The translations under genes were made by a program, and so were the position numbers. A stretch of DNA of 64,000 nt, taken from Pseudomaricurvus sp. HS19 (GTDB taxonomy: Bacteria > Pseudomonadota > Gammaproteobacteria > Pseudomonadales > Cellvibrionaceae). This document shows positions 9,565 through 21,230 of this stretch, in pieces. The notes under the pieces are model-generated. The model had not been told where the DNA came from. It saw only the letters and a program-made list of their open reading frames with translations, and searched no databases. Every line of letters starts with the position of its first letter. Position 1 is the first letter of the stretch. The DNA is taken from positions 62,001-126,000 of the forward strand of contig NZ_WVVW01000002.1 of assembly GCF_009857815.1 (NCBI RefSeq), read 5' to 3'.

Positions 9565-10092
9565 ATGGCGACCAAGAAACAACCCACCGATAAACCATCC
9601 CGCATCCTCAAGAAGGGCACCTGCCCTCAGCTCTCCCGTACCACAGATGCTGAACTGACCTACAACATCGGCTACAGCGACAGTTCCCATGCCCTCTTCA
9701 TCCGTATCACTGCCAACTCTGGTGGTGGCTTCTTCAGCAACGAATGGATTGCCCTGGAGGCCATCACCAATGTCATTGAGGTACTGCCCCGCAAAGAGCC
9801 TTTCCCGGCGCTGGTGCTGAAACCCCTCTACCAATCCCGTGGAGCCAACAACCACGGCTTTCTGGCGGCTGCATTGCGTCAGGAGGGCATATTGGTGGCG
9901 GTGGATACCAAGCCCTACCTCAACCTCTTCGGCGGCATGAAGGCGTTCTCAGACGGTATTGGCAAGCTGATCCAGAACAACACCGCTCTGGAAGATGAGG
10001 TGGCCCTGCATGAAGCCGAAGTGGAGGCCAAGCGTGAGGCGCTGATTGCTCAGGTGAAAGCTGCTGCAGGTAAGGCACCCCGCAAGAAGTAA
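9565..10092 (+). CDS. Hypothetical protein of the island boundary
   Basis: A 175-residue protein with a strong ribosome-binding site (GGAGG six bases before the ATG). I do not recognise its family. The N-terminal 18 residues are basic, a compact mixed alpha/beta domain spans about 20-130 (motif SNEWIALEAI near 53-62, NLFGGMKAFSDGIG near 119-132) and the end is an Ala/Lys/Glu-rich helix that looks coiled-coil and finishes in a basic KAPRKK tail. It has no signal peptide and no membrane segment. It is divergent from the defence operon and lies next to a recombinase remnant, which suggests accessory DNA. The basic ends hint at nucleic acid contact, but that is speculation. Confidence 0.78.
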   Translation: MATKKQPTDKPSRILKKGTCPQLSRTTDAELTYNIGYSDSSHALFIRITANSGGGFFSNEWIALEAITNVIEVLPRKEPFPALVLKPLYQSRGANNHGFLAAALRQEGILVAVDTKPYLNLFGGMKAFSDGIGKLIQNNTALEDEVALHEAEVEAKREALIAQVKAAAGKAPRKK

Positions 10093-10169
10093 CCCTCAAC
10101 GCCCCCTGTTCATTTTCTGAGCAGACTCTCACTTCACATTACGCAAAACGTCCCTTTAGCGACATGCAA

Positions 10170-10330
10170 AGTTTCGCCTGTTGCACCCCCTCCCCCCACC
10201 TCCACCACCTTTCCGTCTCATCTGTCACTCCCGGTTGCTGCAGGCCTTGTGCCGTGTGGCCTCTGGGGTCTGTCGGCTGCGGATCGGGCAATGGCAGGGG
10301 GGTGGAGGGGGTGCACCTGCGGCAAACTCC
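10170..10330. repeat. Imperfect inverted repeat pair upstream of a recombinase remnant
   Basis: The 12-base stretch TGCACCCCCTCC at 10182-10193 is matched in perfect inverse at 10304-10315, with weaker similarity extending outward (AGTTT near 10170 against AAACT near 10325). The arms are about 110 bases apart and lie just before the start of the serine-recombinase remnant. The gap 10093-10368 holds no convincing gene. Such paired sites can be recombination sites or form a long RNA hairpin; the sequence alone does not decide. Confidence 0.4.
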
Positions 10331-10368
10331 GCGACCGCTCCAGGGGCCGTATCCATGGAGAAGACCTT

Positions 10369-10506
10369 ATGAACCATCCCCATCAAGCCCGAGGAAGCCG
10401 TTACGTCGCTTACCTGCGGGCATCCACCCAGAAGCAGGGACAGTCCGGTCTGGGCCTGGAAGCGAAGAAAGCGGCCACTGAAGAGTACCTGACTGTCTTG
10501 AATTGA
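10369..10506 (+). pseudogene. Truncated serine recombinase (resolvase/invertase N-terminus)
   Basis: Forty-five residues read as the extreme N-terminus of a serine site-specific recombinase. The string YVAYLRASTQKQGQSG carries the catalytic serine of the Y-x-R-x-S-T block, and it is followed by the GLGLEAKKAA helix typical of the family. A TGA stops the frame at 10506. The sequence beyond it, read in any frame, does not resemble the rest of the recombinase domain, so most of the gene is missing rather than frameshifted. This is the only mobile-element trace near the defence genes and marks the region as former mobile DNA. Confidence 0.72.
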
Positions 10507-10619
10507 TCAGTGAGCGCAGACCGGGAAGATACAACAGCAATTCCCCAGAAGCCGTCTACACTGGAAGGATCAGATTATAGCGATCTCTAAATATAACGAG
10601 TGAAGGTCAGGAGAAAGTT

Positions 10620-10850
10620 ATGGACATGCCGCACATGCGCTCCCTCTACCAAATCGGCCGAATCAGCAACGTCATGGCCATCCCCAACAACAAGGACGGC
10701 AGCTGGCACGTCGACTGCTGCGACCTCTGGGGCCACGTTCTCCACCTCACCACCGCCTCCGGCGAAGTCTGCCGATTCCCCTCATTGGAGTCGGCATCAG
10801 AAGCGGCGCATGATATCGGGTTTCAAGTGGTGCAGGTGGTAGAGCACTGA
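10620..10850 (+). CDS. Small hypothetical protein of accessory DNA
   Basis: A 76-residue protein with a good ribosome-binding site (AGGAG six bases upstream of the ATG). It has the feel of small proteins carried on integrative elements and plasmids: YQIGRISNVMAIPN, then WHVDCCDLWGHVL and a C-terminal helix-strand unit. Two adjacent cysteines occur at about 33-34. I cannot assign a function. It follows the recombinase remnant by about 110 bases on the same strand. The stretch 10851-11149 downstream holds no gene, only a hairpin. Confidence 0.62.
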   Translation: MDMPHMRSLYQIGRISNVMAIPNNKDGSWHVDCCDLWGHVLHLTTASGEVCRFPSLESASEAAHDIGFQVVQVVEH

Positions 10851-11085
10851 GGGGCACGGCGACAGTCCGGCGCCCTACCTGCCGATGGCCATAGCCACCA
10901 TAGCCTGTGTAACGGAAGTCTGATCTAACGGAGGCTCGCCACTGGCGGGCACGGGGTCGGGCCATGGTTCGGTGCCGATCTGCCTCCAGACCGGCACGGC
11001 TGGTTCGTTAGAGCAATCTGCTTCGAGTGGAAGCGACCGGGTGCTCATCAACAAAAATGCACACAGGGCCTCGGCTCGCAGGGGA

Positions 11086-11107
11086 CAAACAGGCCTTAGC
11101 CTGTTTG
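11086..11107. terminator. Perfect nine-base-pair hairpin between island and glycogen operon
   Basis: CAAACAGGC and GCCTGTTTG pair perfectly around a CTTA loop. It lies 42 bases beyond the end of the minus-strand glycogen operon and about 235 bases beyond the plus-strand small gene. No T-run follows on either strand, so a classic rho-independent terminator is not proven. It could end transcription from the glycogen operon or be a recombination relic. Confidence 0.45.
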
Positions 11108-11149
11108 GATTCACTCCAGCCGGGCAAGATCACCATCCCCTCTCATCCA

Positions 11150-12712
11150 TCACTTCGCATACAACAGCTGCTCATACTCCATCGCAGACTGATCCCACAA
11201 AAACCTCGACGCCGCCGCATTGGCCTTCAACTCGCTCCAGGCCTGGGGATTGTCGGAATACAGCGCCACAGCTGTTGTCGTAGTCTCGATAAACGCCGCC
11301 GCCTTGCTCGCCATATCCCGACCGGTGAAGGTAAAGCCATTGTGGCCATCAATTACCGTATCCTTCAGCCCCCCGGTGGCGTGGGCAATACAGGGCATGG
11401 CACCGCGCATGGCCAGCATCTGGCTGATGCCACAGGGCTCGTAGATGCTGGGCATGACGAACAGGTCGGCGTAGTTGTAGAGCGCGTTGGCCAGTGCTTC
11501 CGAGTAGCCATTGAGGAACAGGAAGTTGTCGTGGCTGGCCATGCAGCGGGTAAACAGCCGGTCATATTCCGGGTCGCCGCTGCCCACCATGATGAAGATA
11601 CCCTGCTGCAGGCGCGACAGCAGCTCTTCCAGTACGGTGTGCTGACCATAGGGTGCTATCAACATCCCCAGCTTCTGGTAGGTCATGCGGCCAATGGAGA
11701 GCAGTACCGGCAGGTGCGGTTTGCGCCGCTTGCGCCAGTGGCTGAGCTTGCGCAGGGCAAAGTAGTAGCTGGCGGAGTGATTGTGTGAGCTGCTGTTGGC
11801 GAGAGAGGCCCACTTGTCCAGGCACTCATCCATTAACTGGTAGAGTGCCTTGCTGTCCAGTTCCGGCAACGGATGGCTGTAATCGCAGCCATTGAGAATG
11901 CCGAACAGGCGATTTTCCGCTTTCGCCTGCAGCAGGTCCGCTTCCAGCCCCTCGCCACCAACCACCGCTTCCTCCCAATGGCTGGGCTGGAGAATCTCCT
12001 CGGCATAGGTGGGGGAGACAGTGTTCACCTTGTCTGCCAGCCGAATACCGGCGCGCATAAAGTTCACGCAGTCGTGGCTGAAATGATCGCCCACATCGCG
12101 GACGTCATAGGCCAACCCGGGAAACCAGCTCTGCAGCGAGGAGTCATCCCCCTGCAGTGGCCTGACCCCCTGAATGGAGAGGTTATGTATGGAATAGACG
12201 GTGCGCGCCGACTGCAGCGCACGATAGGCCGGTGCGTACTGGCGCAGGATTAACACATTGGCACTGTGCCAGTCGTGGCAGTGAATTACGTCGGCCGCCG
12301 GCAATACCTTTTGTACCAGTGCCTCACACACCGCGCTGCAAAACAGCGCGAACTTGTGAGCATCGGTGGCAAAGGGGCCGTAATGGTCAGAGACGTAGAT
12401 AGCGCCTGCACCGCCCGCCGAAAACAACCAGTGCTCCAGCACATAGTGAGTGACATTGGGGTGGGAGTCCTTGGAGGCTGCCACACGAAACAGCTCAAGG
12501 GATTGCGAGCCACCGGAGAAAGGCGCATTGAACGTGGTAACCCGTGTTGCCCGGTCGTTGGCCGCGAGGATGCCGTAGCCGGGGCTGATCACCGACACGG
12601 TGTGCCCCCTGGCGGCCAGTGCCAATGGCAGGTCCCGGACCACATCACCCAGGCCGCCAACCTTGCCCCCCGCAAGGGCGTCGTTCTCCGCCGCCACCAT
12701 TAAGATATGCAT
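11150..12712 (-). CDS. glgA: Glycogen synthase GlgA
   Basis: Transfers glucose from ADP-glucose to the non-reducing end of growing alpha-1,4-glucan (GT5 family). The substrate-binding KVGGLGDV motif sits near residues 17-24 of the chosen start, and the C-terminal Rossmann half shows EPCGISQMLAMRGAMPCIA followed by GGLKDTV, the usual GlgA signature. The ATG at 12712 is chosen because AAGGA lies five bases upstream and the protein then begins MHILMVAAEN, like other GlgA proteins; an ATG at 12745 would add 11 unlikely residues. It is the last gene of the operon, 169 bases after glgC, in a gap carrying 15-base repeats. Confidence 0.95.
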   Translation of the reverse strand: MHILMVAAENDALAGGKVGGLGDVVRDLPLALAARGHTVSVISPGYGILAANDRATRVTTFNAPFSGGSQSLELFRVAASKDSHPNVTHYVLEHWLFSAGGAGAIYVSDHYGPFATDAHKFALFCSAVCEALVQKVLPAADVIHCHDWHSANVLILRQYAPAYRALQSARTVYSIHNLSIQGVRPLQGDDSSLQSWFPGLAYDVRDVGDHFSHDCVNFMRAGIRLADKVNTVSPTYAEEILQPSHWEEAVVGGEGLEADLLQAKAENRLFGILNGCDYSHPLPELDSKALYQLMDECLDKWASLANSSSHNHSASYYFALRKLSHWRKRRKPHLPVLLSIGRMTYQKLGMLIAPYGQHTVLEELLSRLQQGIFIMVGSGDPEYDRLFTRCMASHDNFLFLNGYSEALANALYNYADLFVMPSIYEPCGISQMLAMRGAMPCIAHATGGLKDTVIDGHNGFTFTGRDMASKAAAFIETTTTAVALYSDNPQAWSELKANAAASRFLWDQSAMEYEQLLYAK

Positions 12713-12743
12713 ACTATTCCTTACAACTTCGGCGACTCTCTGC

Positions 12744-12783
12744 ACAGCCTGATTTTACACAGCCTTGTTTTATACAGCCTTGG
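12744..12783. repeat. 15-base tandem repeat in the glgC-glgA gap
   Basis: The unit ACAGCCTKRTTTTAY recurs with an exact 15-base period starting at 12744, 12759 and 12774, the third copy being partial. It lies 32-71 bases upstream of the glgA start on the minus strand. Read on that strand it contains TATAAA, so it might hold a secondary glgA promoter, but I see no -35 box at proper spacing. Confidence 0.6.
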
Positions 12784-12881
12784 TCGAAATCGTCTTACTC
12801 AACAGTGGTTCACACAGAACCACTTTTCCGGATGGATACAAAAGACCGGTAAGCGCCAGCCGCTAAGGCCGGCCCCCGCCA

Positions 12882-14153
12882 TTAGCCGAGACTGCCCACC
12901 TGCTGACCAAGCATCTCCCGGGTGACCAGGGTGACCCCTTTGGCAGTCACGCGAAAGCCACGGCTTACATCCTCCTCTTTGTTGAAGCCGATTTCCATAC
13001 CTTCGGGGATGACACAACCACGATCAATGATCACCCGCTTCAGCTTGCAGTGGCGCTCAACGGTCACTTCCGGCAGCAGCACCGCCTCCTCGATCAGGGA
13101 GTAGGAGTGAATACGCACATTGGAAAACAGCAGGGATTTTCTCACTATTGACCCAGAGATGATGCAGCCACCTCCGACAATGGAGTCGTAGGCCGCCCCT
13201 CGCCGCTGATCATCGTCAAAGACAAATTTGGCCGGTGGCAGCTGCTCCTGGAAAGTCCAGATGGGCCATTTTGCATCATAGAGGTTCAGTGACGGGGTGG
13301 GATCCACCAGCTCCATATTGGCTTCAAAGAATGAATCCAGTGTGCCCACGTCACGCCAGTAAGGGGTTGTCCCCAGGGCCGGATCATTGAAGCGATAGGC
13401 GTATACCTTGTGCTCCTTGATGATGGACGGAATGATGTTCTTGCCAAAGTCGTGATCCGAACTCACATCCTCGGAGTCGTAGCGCAGCTGCTCAAACAGG
13501 AACTCGGTCTTGAAGACATAGTTACCCATGCTGGCCAGGCAATGGTCCGGCCTGTCCGGCAGCGGATCCGGCGCTGCCGGCTTCTCGCTAAAATCCAGGA
13601 TCCGGTCTTCGGTATCGACTGTGATCACACCGAAAGCCCCTGCCGCGTCCTCTATGGGTACCTCCATACAGGAGACCGTCATATCCGCCCCGGTTTCCAC
13701 ATGGTGCGCGAGCATGTCACCGTAGTCCTGGCGATAGACATGGTCACCGGACAGCACCAGGACGTACTCCGGGATTTCGCCGCGGATAATGTCGATGTTC
13801 TGGTACACCGCGTCGGCCGTGCCCATATACCAGTTGTCGGAAAAGCGCTGCGAGGCGGGCAGGATCTCAATTCCCTCTCCCAGCTCCTTCTTGAAGTGAC
13901 CCCAGCCACGCACCAGGTGCTTGATCAACGAGTGAGCCTTGTACTGGGTCACCACGCCCACCCGCCGCACACCGGAATTGATGCAATTGGAGAGGGGGAA
14001 ATCAATAATGCGGAACTTGCCCCCGAAATAGAGCGCCGGCTTGGCGCGCCAGTCGGTTAGCTCGTGCAGGCGCGAGCCGCGGCCGCCCGCCAGAATAAGG
14101 GCGTAGGTGTTACGGGTTAAGTTACTGACATACCTGGGTCCTGGAGTAATCAT
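12882..14153 (-). CDS. glgC: Glucose-1-phosphate adenylyltransferase GlgC
   Basis: Makes ADP-glucose from glucose 1-phosphate and ATP, the committed and usually allosterically controlled step of glycogen synthesis. The N-terminal nucleotide-binding loop reads [16 protein letters not shown] and is followed by the [14 protein letters not shown] block; the C-terminal third is the left-handed beta-helix typical of the family. The ATG at 14153 overlaps the glgP stop as TAATG and gives [15 protein letters not shown], close to related proteins. An ATG at 14171 would add six residues inside glgP. The arginine-rich N-terminus of enzymes activated by fructose 1,6-bisphosphate is partly visible. Length of about 423 residues is normal. 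Confidence 0.94.
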   Translation of the reverse strand: MITPGPRYVSNLTRNTYALILAGGRGSRLHELTDWRAKPALYFGGKFRIIDFPLSNCINSGVRRVGVVTQYKAHSLIKHLVRGWGHFKKELGEGIEILPASQRFSDNWYMGTADAVYQNIDIIRGEIPEYVLVLSGDHVYRQDYGDMLAHHVETGADMTVSCMEVPIEDAAGAFGVITVDTEDRILDFSEKPAAPDPLPDRPDHCLASMGNYVFKTEFLFEQLRYDSEDVSSDHDFGKNIIPSIIKEHKVYAYRFNDPALGTTPYWRDVGTLDSFFEANMELVDPTPSLNLYDAKWPIWTFQEQLPPAKFVFDDDQRRGAAYDSIVGGGCIISGSIVRKSLLFSNVRIHSYSLIEEAVLLPEVTVERHCKLKRVIIDRGCVIPEGMEIGFNKEEDVSRGFRVTAKGVTLVTREMLGQQVGSLG

Positions 14154-16639
14154 TATCGCTTTAGTCTCCATATTTCATCGGCGTATTGGCCAATCGTGCG
14201 GTCACTGGAAAACATCCCGCTGCTGGCCGTGTTCAAAATACTTTTTCTGGTCCACAGTGCCTTTTGCTGATACACCTCCCCGACTGCCACTTGGGCGTCT
14301 GTGAAGCTCCTGAAATCTGCCGCGGTTACCCACTGATCGTGGGGATCGCGAATGGTATTGATGATCGGGTTAAAGATGCCCGGCTCGCACAGGTTAAAGT
14401 GGCCGGACTCCAGCAGGTGCATCACCGATTTCAGGTCCGAATCGCTCTCGATAATGCTGTCGGGGTCGTAGCTTTTCCGTACCTGCTCCACCTCATCGGC
14501 TTTCAGGCCAAACAGGAAAAAGTCCTCTTCCCCCACCGCGTCGCGAATCTCGATATTGGCACCGTCGAGAGTGCCAATGGTCAGGGCACCGTTCATCATG
14601 AACTTCATATTGCCGGTGCCGGAGGCCTCCTTGCCCGCCGTGGAGATCTGCTCCGACAGGTCCGTGCCGGCACAGATCATCTCCATGGCGGTAACCCGGT
14701 AGTTGGGCAGGAAGGCCACTTTCAGCAGCTTGTCCGCCAGCGGCTCGGCATTGACCACCTCCGCCACACTGTTGATCAGCTTGATGATCAACTTCGCCAT
14801 AAAGTAGCCCGGTGCCGCCTTGCCGCCGATCAGCACGCAGCGGGGCACCATGCCCTCGGTATCGCCGCGCATGATGCGATCGTACAGGTGAATCACATGC
14901 AGGATATTGAGCAGCTGCCGCTTGTACTCGTGAATCCGCTTCACCTGCACATCGAACATCATGTCGGTGTCGAAGCTGACCCCGCAGGCACACTCCACCA
15001 TCTCTGCCAACAGGGTTTTGTTGTGTTTCTTGACCGCCATCCATTTTTTCTGGAAAGCCTTGTCGTCAGCCAGGGGTTTCAGTTGCTGCAGCTGATCCAG
15101 GTCGGTAAGCCAGCCCTCGCCAATGGTTTTGTTGATCAGGCTGGCCAGTTGCGGGTTGCAGAACCCCAGCCAGCGTCGTGGCGTGACACCATTGGTCTTG
15201 TTGTTGAACTTCTCCGGCCACAGCTCATAAAAGGTTTTGAACAAACCACTTTTTAACAGCTCGGTATGCAGTGCCGCCACACCGTTGACCGAGTGACTGC
15301 CCACAATTGCCAGGTAGGCCATGCGTACCTGTGGCTCACCTCCCTCCTCGATGATGGAGAGCTCCCTGAGCTTGCCCTCGTCGTGTGGCCAATGGGATGA
15401 CACCTGGCGCAGGAAGCGCGCGTTGATCTCGTAAATAATTTCCAGCAGGCGTGGCAGCATGTCCCGGAACAGACGCACCGGCCAGCGCTCCAATGCTTCC
15501 GGCAACAGCGTGTGGTTGGTGTAGGCCATGGTGGAGCGGGTGATCTCCCAGGCCTCATCCCAGCCCATGCCGTAGTCGTCCATCAACAGGCGCATCAGCT
15601 CCGCCACCGCAATGGCCGGGTGGGTGTCGTTCAGCTGGAAGCAGTTCTTGTCCGCAAAACCCTCAAAGGTGTCTCCGTTGCGCTGCCTCCAGCGAATAAT
15701 CACATCCTGCAGGCTGGCAGAGGAGAGAAAATACTGCTGCCGCAGCCGCAGAACCTTGCCGTTCTCGCTGACATCATTGGGGTACAGCACCATGGAGATC
15801 TGTTCGGCCTCGTTCTTGGCCGCCACAGCTTCGGTATAGCTGCCCTGGTTGAATTGATCCAGTTTGAATTCGTCGGTGGCCGAGGCTTTCCACAAGCGCA
15901 AGGTATTTACGGTGTTGTTGCGGTAGCCGGGTATGGGCATGTCGTAGGGCACTGCCAAGACGTCGTCGGTATCCACCCACTGCACCCGCAGGTTGCCATC
16001 CGCGTCCGCGTGCGTCTCCGTGTGGCCGTGGAATTTGATGCGACGAATATTCTCCGGCGCCTCGAACTCCCACGGGTTGCCCTCCTTCAGCCATTGATCC
16101 GGCAGTTCGATCTGGTAACCATCCTTGATCTTCTGGTGGAACATGCCGTAGTCATAGCGAATACCATAACCGGTAACCGGTAACTCCAGGGTGGCGCAAC
16201 TGTCGAGAAAGCAGGCCGCCAGACGCCCCAGACCACCATTGCCCAAGCCCGCGTCCCGCTCTTCCTGCGCCAGCTCTTCCAGGGTCACGCCATAGTCTTT
16301 CAGTGCCTTGCGCAGGGCTTCATCCATATCGAGGTTGAGCACCGCATTGGTGAGCGTTCTGCCCATCAGGAATTCGAGGGAGAGGTAGGCAACCCGCTTT
16401 GGCTTTTCGGTGGCGTACTTGTCGCGGGTGGCACGCCAGCGCTCAACCAGGCGATCCCGTATGGTGAGGGCGGCAGCGTTGTAGAGGTAGAGGTGACTGC
16501 CCTCCACGGGATCCTTGCCCAGGGTGAGGTTCAGGTGGCGGTCGAGATCTGTGGCAAAGGACTTCGCATCCAGGCCCAGCCACTCTTTACCGGCGCTCTT
16601 GCCGGACGATTTTTCAGGCGATTTACCAGACTTGCCCAT
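14153..16639 (-). CDS. glgP: Glycogen phosphorylase GlgP
   Basis: Breaks glycogen with phosphate to release glucose 1-phosphate (GT35, PLP-dependent). The 828 residues show the N-terminal [18 protein letters not shown] block, the [16 protein letters not shown] substrate region and the C-terminal cofactor region [19 protein letters not shown], whose lysine binds PLP. The first 20 residues are Ser/Lys/Gly-rich and probably disordered. It sits between glgX and glgC, 14 bases after glgX and overlapping glgC by one base, so synthesis and degradation are encoded in one transcript. Confidence 0.96.
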   Translation of the reverse strand: MGKSGKSPEKSSGKSAGKEWLGLDAKSFATDLDRHLNLTLGKDPVEGSHLYLYNAAALTIRDRLVERWRATRDKYATEKPKRVAYLSLEFLMGRTLTNAVLNLDMDEALRKALKDYGVTLEELAQEERDAGLGNGGLGRLAACFLDSCATLELPVTGYGIRYDYGMFHQKIKDGYQIELPDQWLKEGNPWEFEAPENIRRIKFHGHTETHADADGNLRVQWVDTDDVLAVPYDMPIPGYRNNTVNTLRLWKASATDEFKLDQFNQGSYTEAVAAKNEAEQISMVLYPNDVSENGKVLRLRQQYFLSSASLQDVIIRWRQRNGDTFEGFADKNCFQLNDTHPAIAVAELMRLLMDDYGMGWDEAWEITRSTMAYTNHTLLPEALERWPVRLFRDMLPRLLEIIYEINARFLRQVSSHWPHDEGKLRELSIIEEGGEPQVRMAYLAIVGSHSVNGVAALHTELLKSGLFKTFYELWPEKFNNKTNGVTPRRWLGFCNPQLASLINKTIGEGWLTDLDQLQQLKPLADDKAFQKKWMAVKKHNKTLLAEMVECACGVSFDTDMMFDVQVKRIHEYKRQLLNILHVIHLYDRIMRGDTEGMVPRCVLIGGKAAPGYFMAKLIIKLINSVAEVVNAEPLADKLLKVAFLPNYRVTAMEMICAGTDLSEQISTAGKEASGTGNMKFMMNGALTIGTLDGANIEIRDAVGEEDFFLFGLKADEVEQVRKSYDPDSIIESDSDLKSVMHLLESGHFNLCEPGIFNPIINTIRDPHDQWVTAADFRSFTDAQVAVGEVYQQKALWTRKSILNTASSGMFSSDRTIGQYADEIWRLKR

Positions 16640-16653
16640 TGAACTAGTACCTC

Positions 16654-18773
<2,120 letters not shown>

Positions 18774-18777
<4 letters not shown>

Positions 18778-21230
18778 AATGTTTCCGGCCCCCTGCTCTG
18801 CTTGCTGCCGGGCAAGGACTCAGCAAAAGGTTCCGCATCAACGACAGTCGCCTTTTCCTGATTCCCCGGTGCTTTCTGATTCCCTGAAGCTTCCTGCTCC
18901 CACTGCAACACCAGAGTGGCCAGTGGTGGCAAGGTCAGCTGCAATGACCATGGGCGATTGTGACTGTCACAGGCCTCTGCACTGAGGCGACCGAGATTGC
19001 CCTGGCCGGTGCCGCCGTAGAATTCACTGTTGCTGTTGATGCACTCCAGGTAATCTCCCGGCTCCGGCACGCCGACGCGGAAGTTCTCGTACACCGTCGG
19101 GGTAAAGTTGCAGGCGATGATGGCCATGGCACCGCTGTCCGGGTCACGGCGGGCGAACACAAACACCGCACCTGACGGGTGAGCAGCTTCCAGCCATTCA
19201 AAACCACGGTAATCCGCATCGTGGGTGTACAACGCCGGCAGCGCGTCATACACCCGGTTCAGGTCCCGCACCAGACTCTGGATACCGGTATGGCGACCGT
19301 CGGACAGCAGGTGCCAGTCGAGGCTCTGGTCGTGGTTCCATTCGATGCGCTGGGCGAACTCACAGCCCATAAACAACAGCTTCTTGCCGGGATGGGACCA
19401 CATAAAGGTGAGGAAGGCCCGCAGGTTGGCAAACTTCTGCCAGTCATCGCCGGGCATCTTTTCCAGCAGGGAGCACTTGCCGTGTACCACCTCATCGTGA
19501 CTGATGGGCAGCACAAAATTTTCATTGAAGGCGTAGAACAGGCCGAAGGTGATTTCGTTGGCGTGATACTGCTTGTGAATTGAATCGCGGGCCATGTAGC
19601 GCAGGGTGTCGTTCATCCAGCCCAGGTTCCACTTGTAGCCAAAACCCAACCCGCCGCTGGAGGTCATGTGAGTCACACCCGGCCAGGCGGTGGACTCTTC
19701 GGCGATCATCATAATGTCGGGATAGTGGTGGTAGGCCCGCTCATTCACCAACCGTAGCAATTTAATGGCGCCGAGATTTTCACGGCCACCGTATTCGTTG
19801 GCCAGCCACTCACCGGCTTTGCGACTGTAATCCAGGTACAACATGGACGCCACGGCATCAAAGCGCAGGCCATCAAAGTGGAATTCACTCAACCAGTAGA
19901 GGGCGTTACTCAACAGGTAGCTCACCACCTCCGGCCGGTCGTAATCGAAGATCAGGGTATTCCAGTCCGGGTGGAAGCCGCGGCGCGGGTCTGCGTGCTC
20001 GTAGAGCGAGGTACCGTCGAACACCCCGAGCCCGTGCTCATCGGTGGGGAAATGACCCGGCACCCAATCCAGCAGTACGCCGATACTGTTCCGGTGTGCA
20101 GTGTCGATCAGGTGGCGCAGGCCATCCGGGTCGCCAAAGCGTGAGCTGGGGGCGAACATACCGATGGGCTGATAGCCCCAGGAACCATCGAACGGGTGCT
20201 CACTGACCGGCATCAGCTGGATATGACTGAAGCCCATGTCGACCACGTACTGCACCAACTGCTCAGCGAAGTCCTGATAGGTGAGAAACTCCTGGCCATT
20301 ACCGGTACGCCGCCACGAACCCAGGTGCACTTCATAGATGGAGATGGGTGCGTCGCGGCGCTGCCTGTCACCACGCTCCTGCATCCACTGTTGGTCCTGC
20401 CATGAGTAGGCGCCCTTCCCACTCACCACCGATGCGGTGCTGGGTCGCAGCTGCATCCGCCGTGCAAACGGATCCGCTCGCAGGGGCAACTGCGATCCAC
20501 CGGCAGCGGTAATGGCAAACTTGTAGTGACAGCCGCTCAGGTCGGTGGGAATAAACAGCTCCCAGATACCGCACTCGTGATTCTTGCGCAGTACATGCAC
20601 GCGGTCATCCCAGTGATTGAAGTCACCGACAATGGCTACCCGGCTGGCGTTCGGTGCCCACACCGCAAACAACACGCCGTCGATACCGTCCACGCGACGA
20701 TGATTAGCTCCCAGAAACTCCCAGGCGCGCTCCTGTGTGCCCTGGTTGAACAGGTAGCAATCCATCTCCCCGAGCTGTACGCCAAAGCCATAGGTGTCGA
20801 CCACCGTCACAGTGGCCAGCGGGTAGTGAACCCTGAGGCGATAGGGGAAAAAACCGCGGCTGGCCACAAACGCCTCAAACAGGCCGTCATCGTGCAAGCG
20901 TGCAGCGCTGGCCAGCGGTTCATCGTCTGCGGCACCGACAATGTCCACCTGCACCGCGCCCGGCAGGAAGGCGCGGATCACCTTGACCTCCGGACTGCCG
21001 GTGGCGTGTATGCCGAACAGTGAAAAGTAGTCGCAGCAGGTACCACCGACAATAGCGTCGATGGTGTGCTGTGCCAGGGTTTCACGGGCGCTGATGTCGG
21101 AAAGGTTCACCATCGTTACTGCCTTGTTCACAGGTTCGCCAGCTGACGCCCCATCCCCGCCAAATGAGTGTGCAGGCACGACATGCTCTTGCAGGTCGCC
21201 GGGGGCATCAAAACAGAGGCCAGGACTCAT
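18774..21230 (-). CDS. glgB: 1,4-alpha-glucan branching enzyme GlgB
   Basis: Introduces alpha-1,6 branches in glycogen (GH13_9). The N-terminal N1 and CBM48 domains span about residues 60-270; the barrel carries the nucleophile in FDGLRFDAVASMLYLDYSR, the acid/base glutamate in MMIAEESTAWPGV and the stabiliser in LPISHDEVVHGK. The start is uncertain. ATG 21230 overlaps the malQ stop as ATGA and gives 818 residues, with about 39 extra residues of no recognised domain. ATG 21113 gives MVNLSDISARET and 779 residues, nearer the usual length, with AAGG upstream. The long start is listed for the coupling overlap. Confidence 0.94.
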
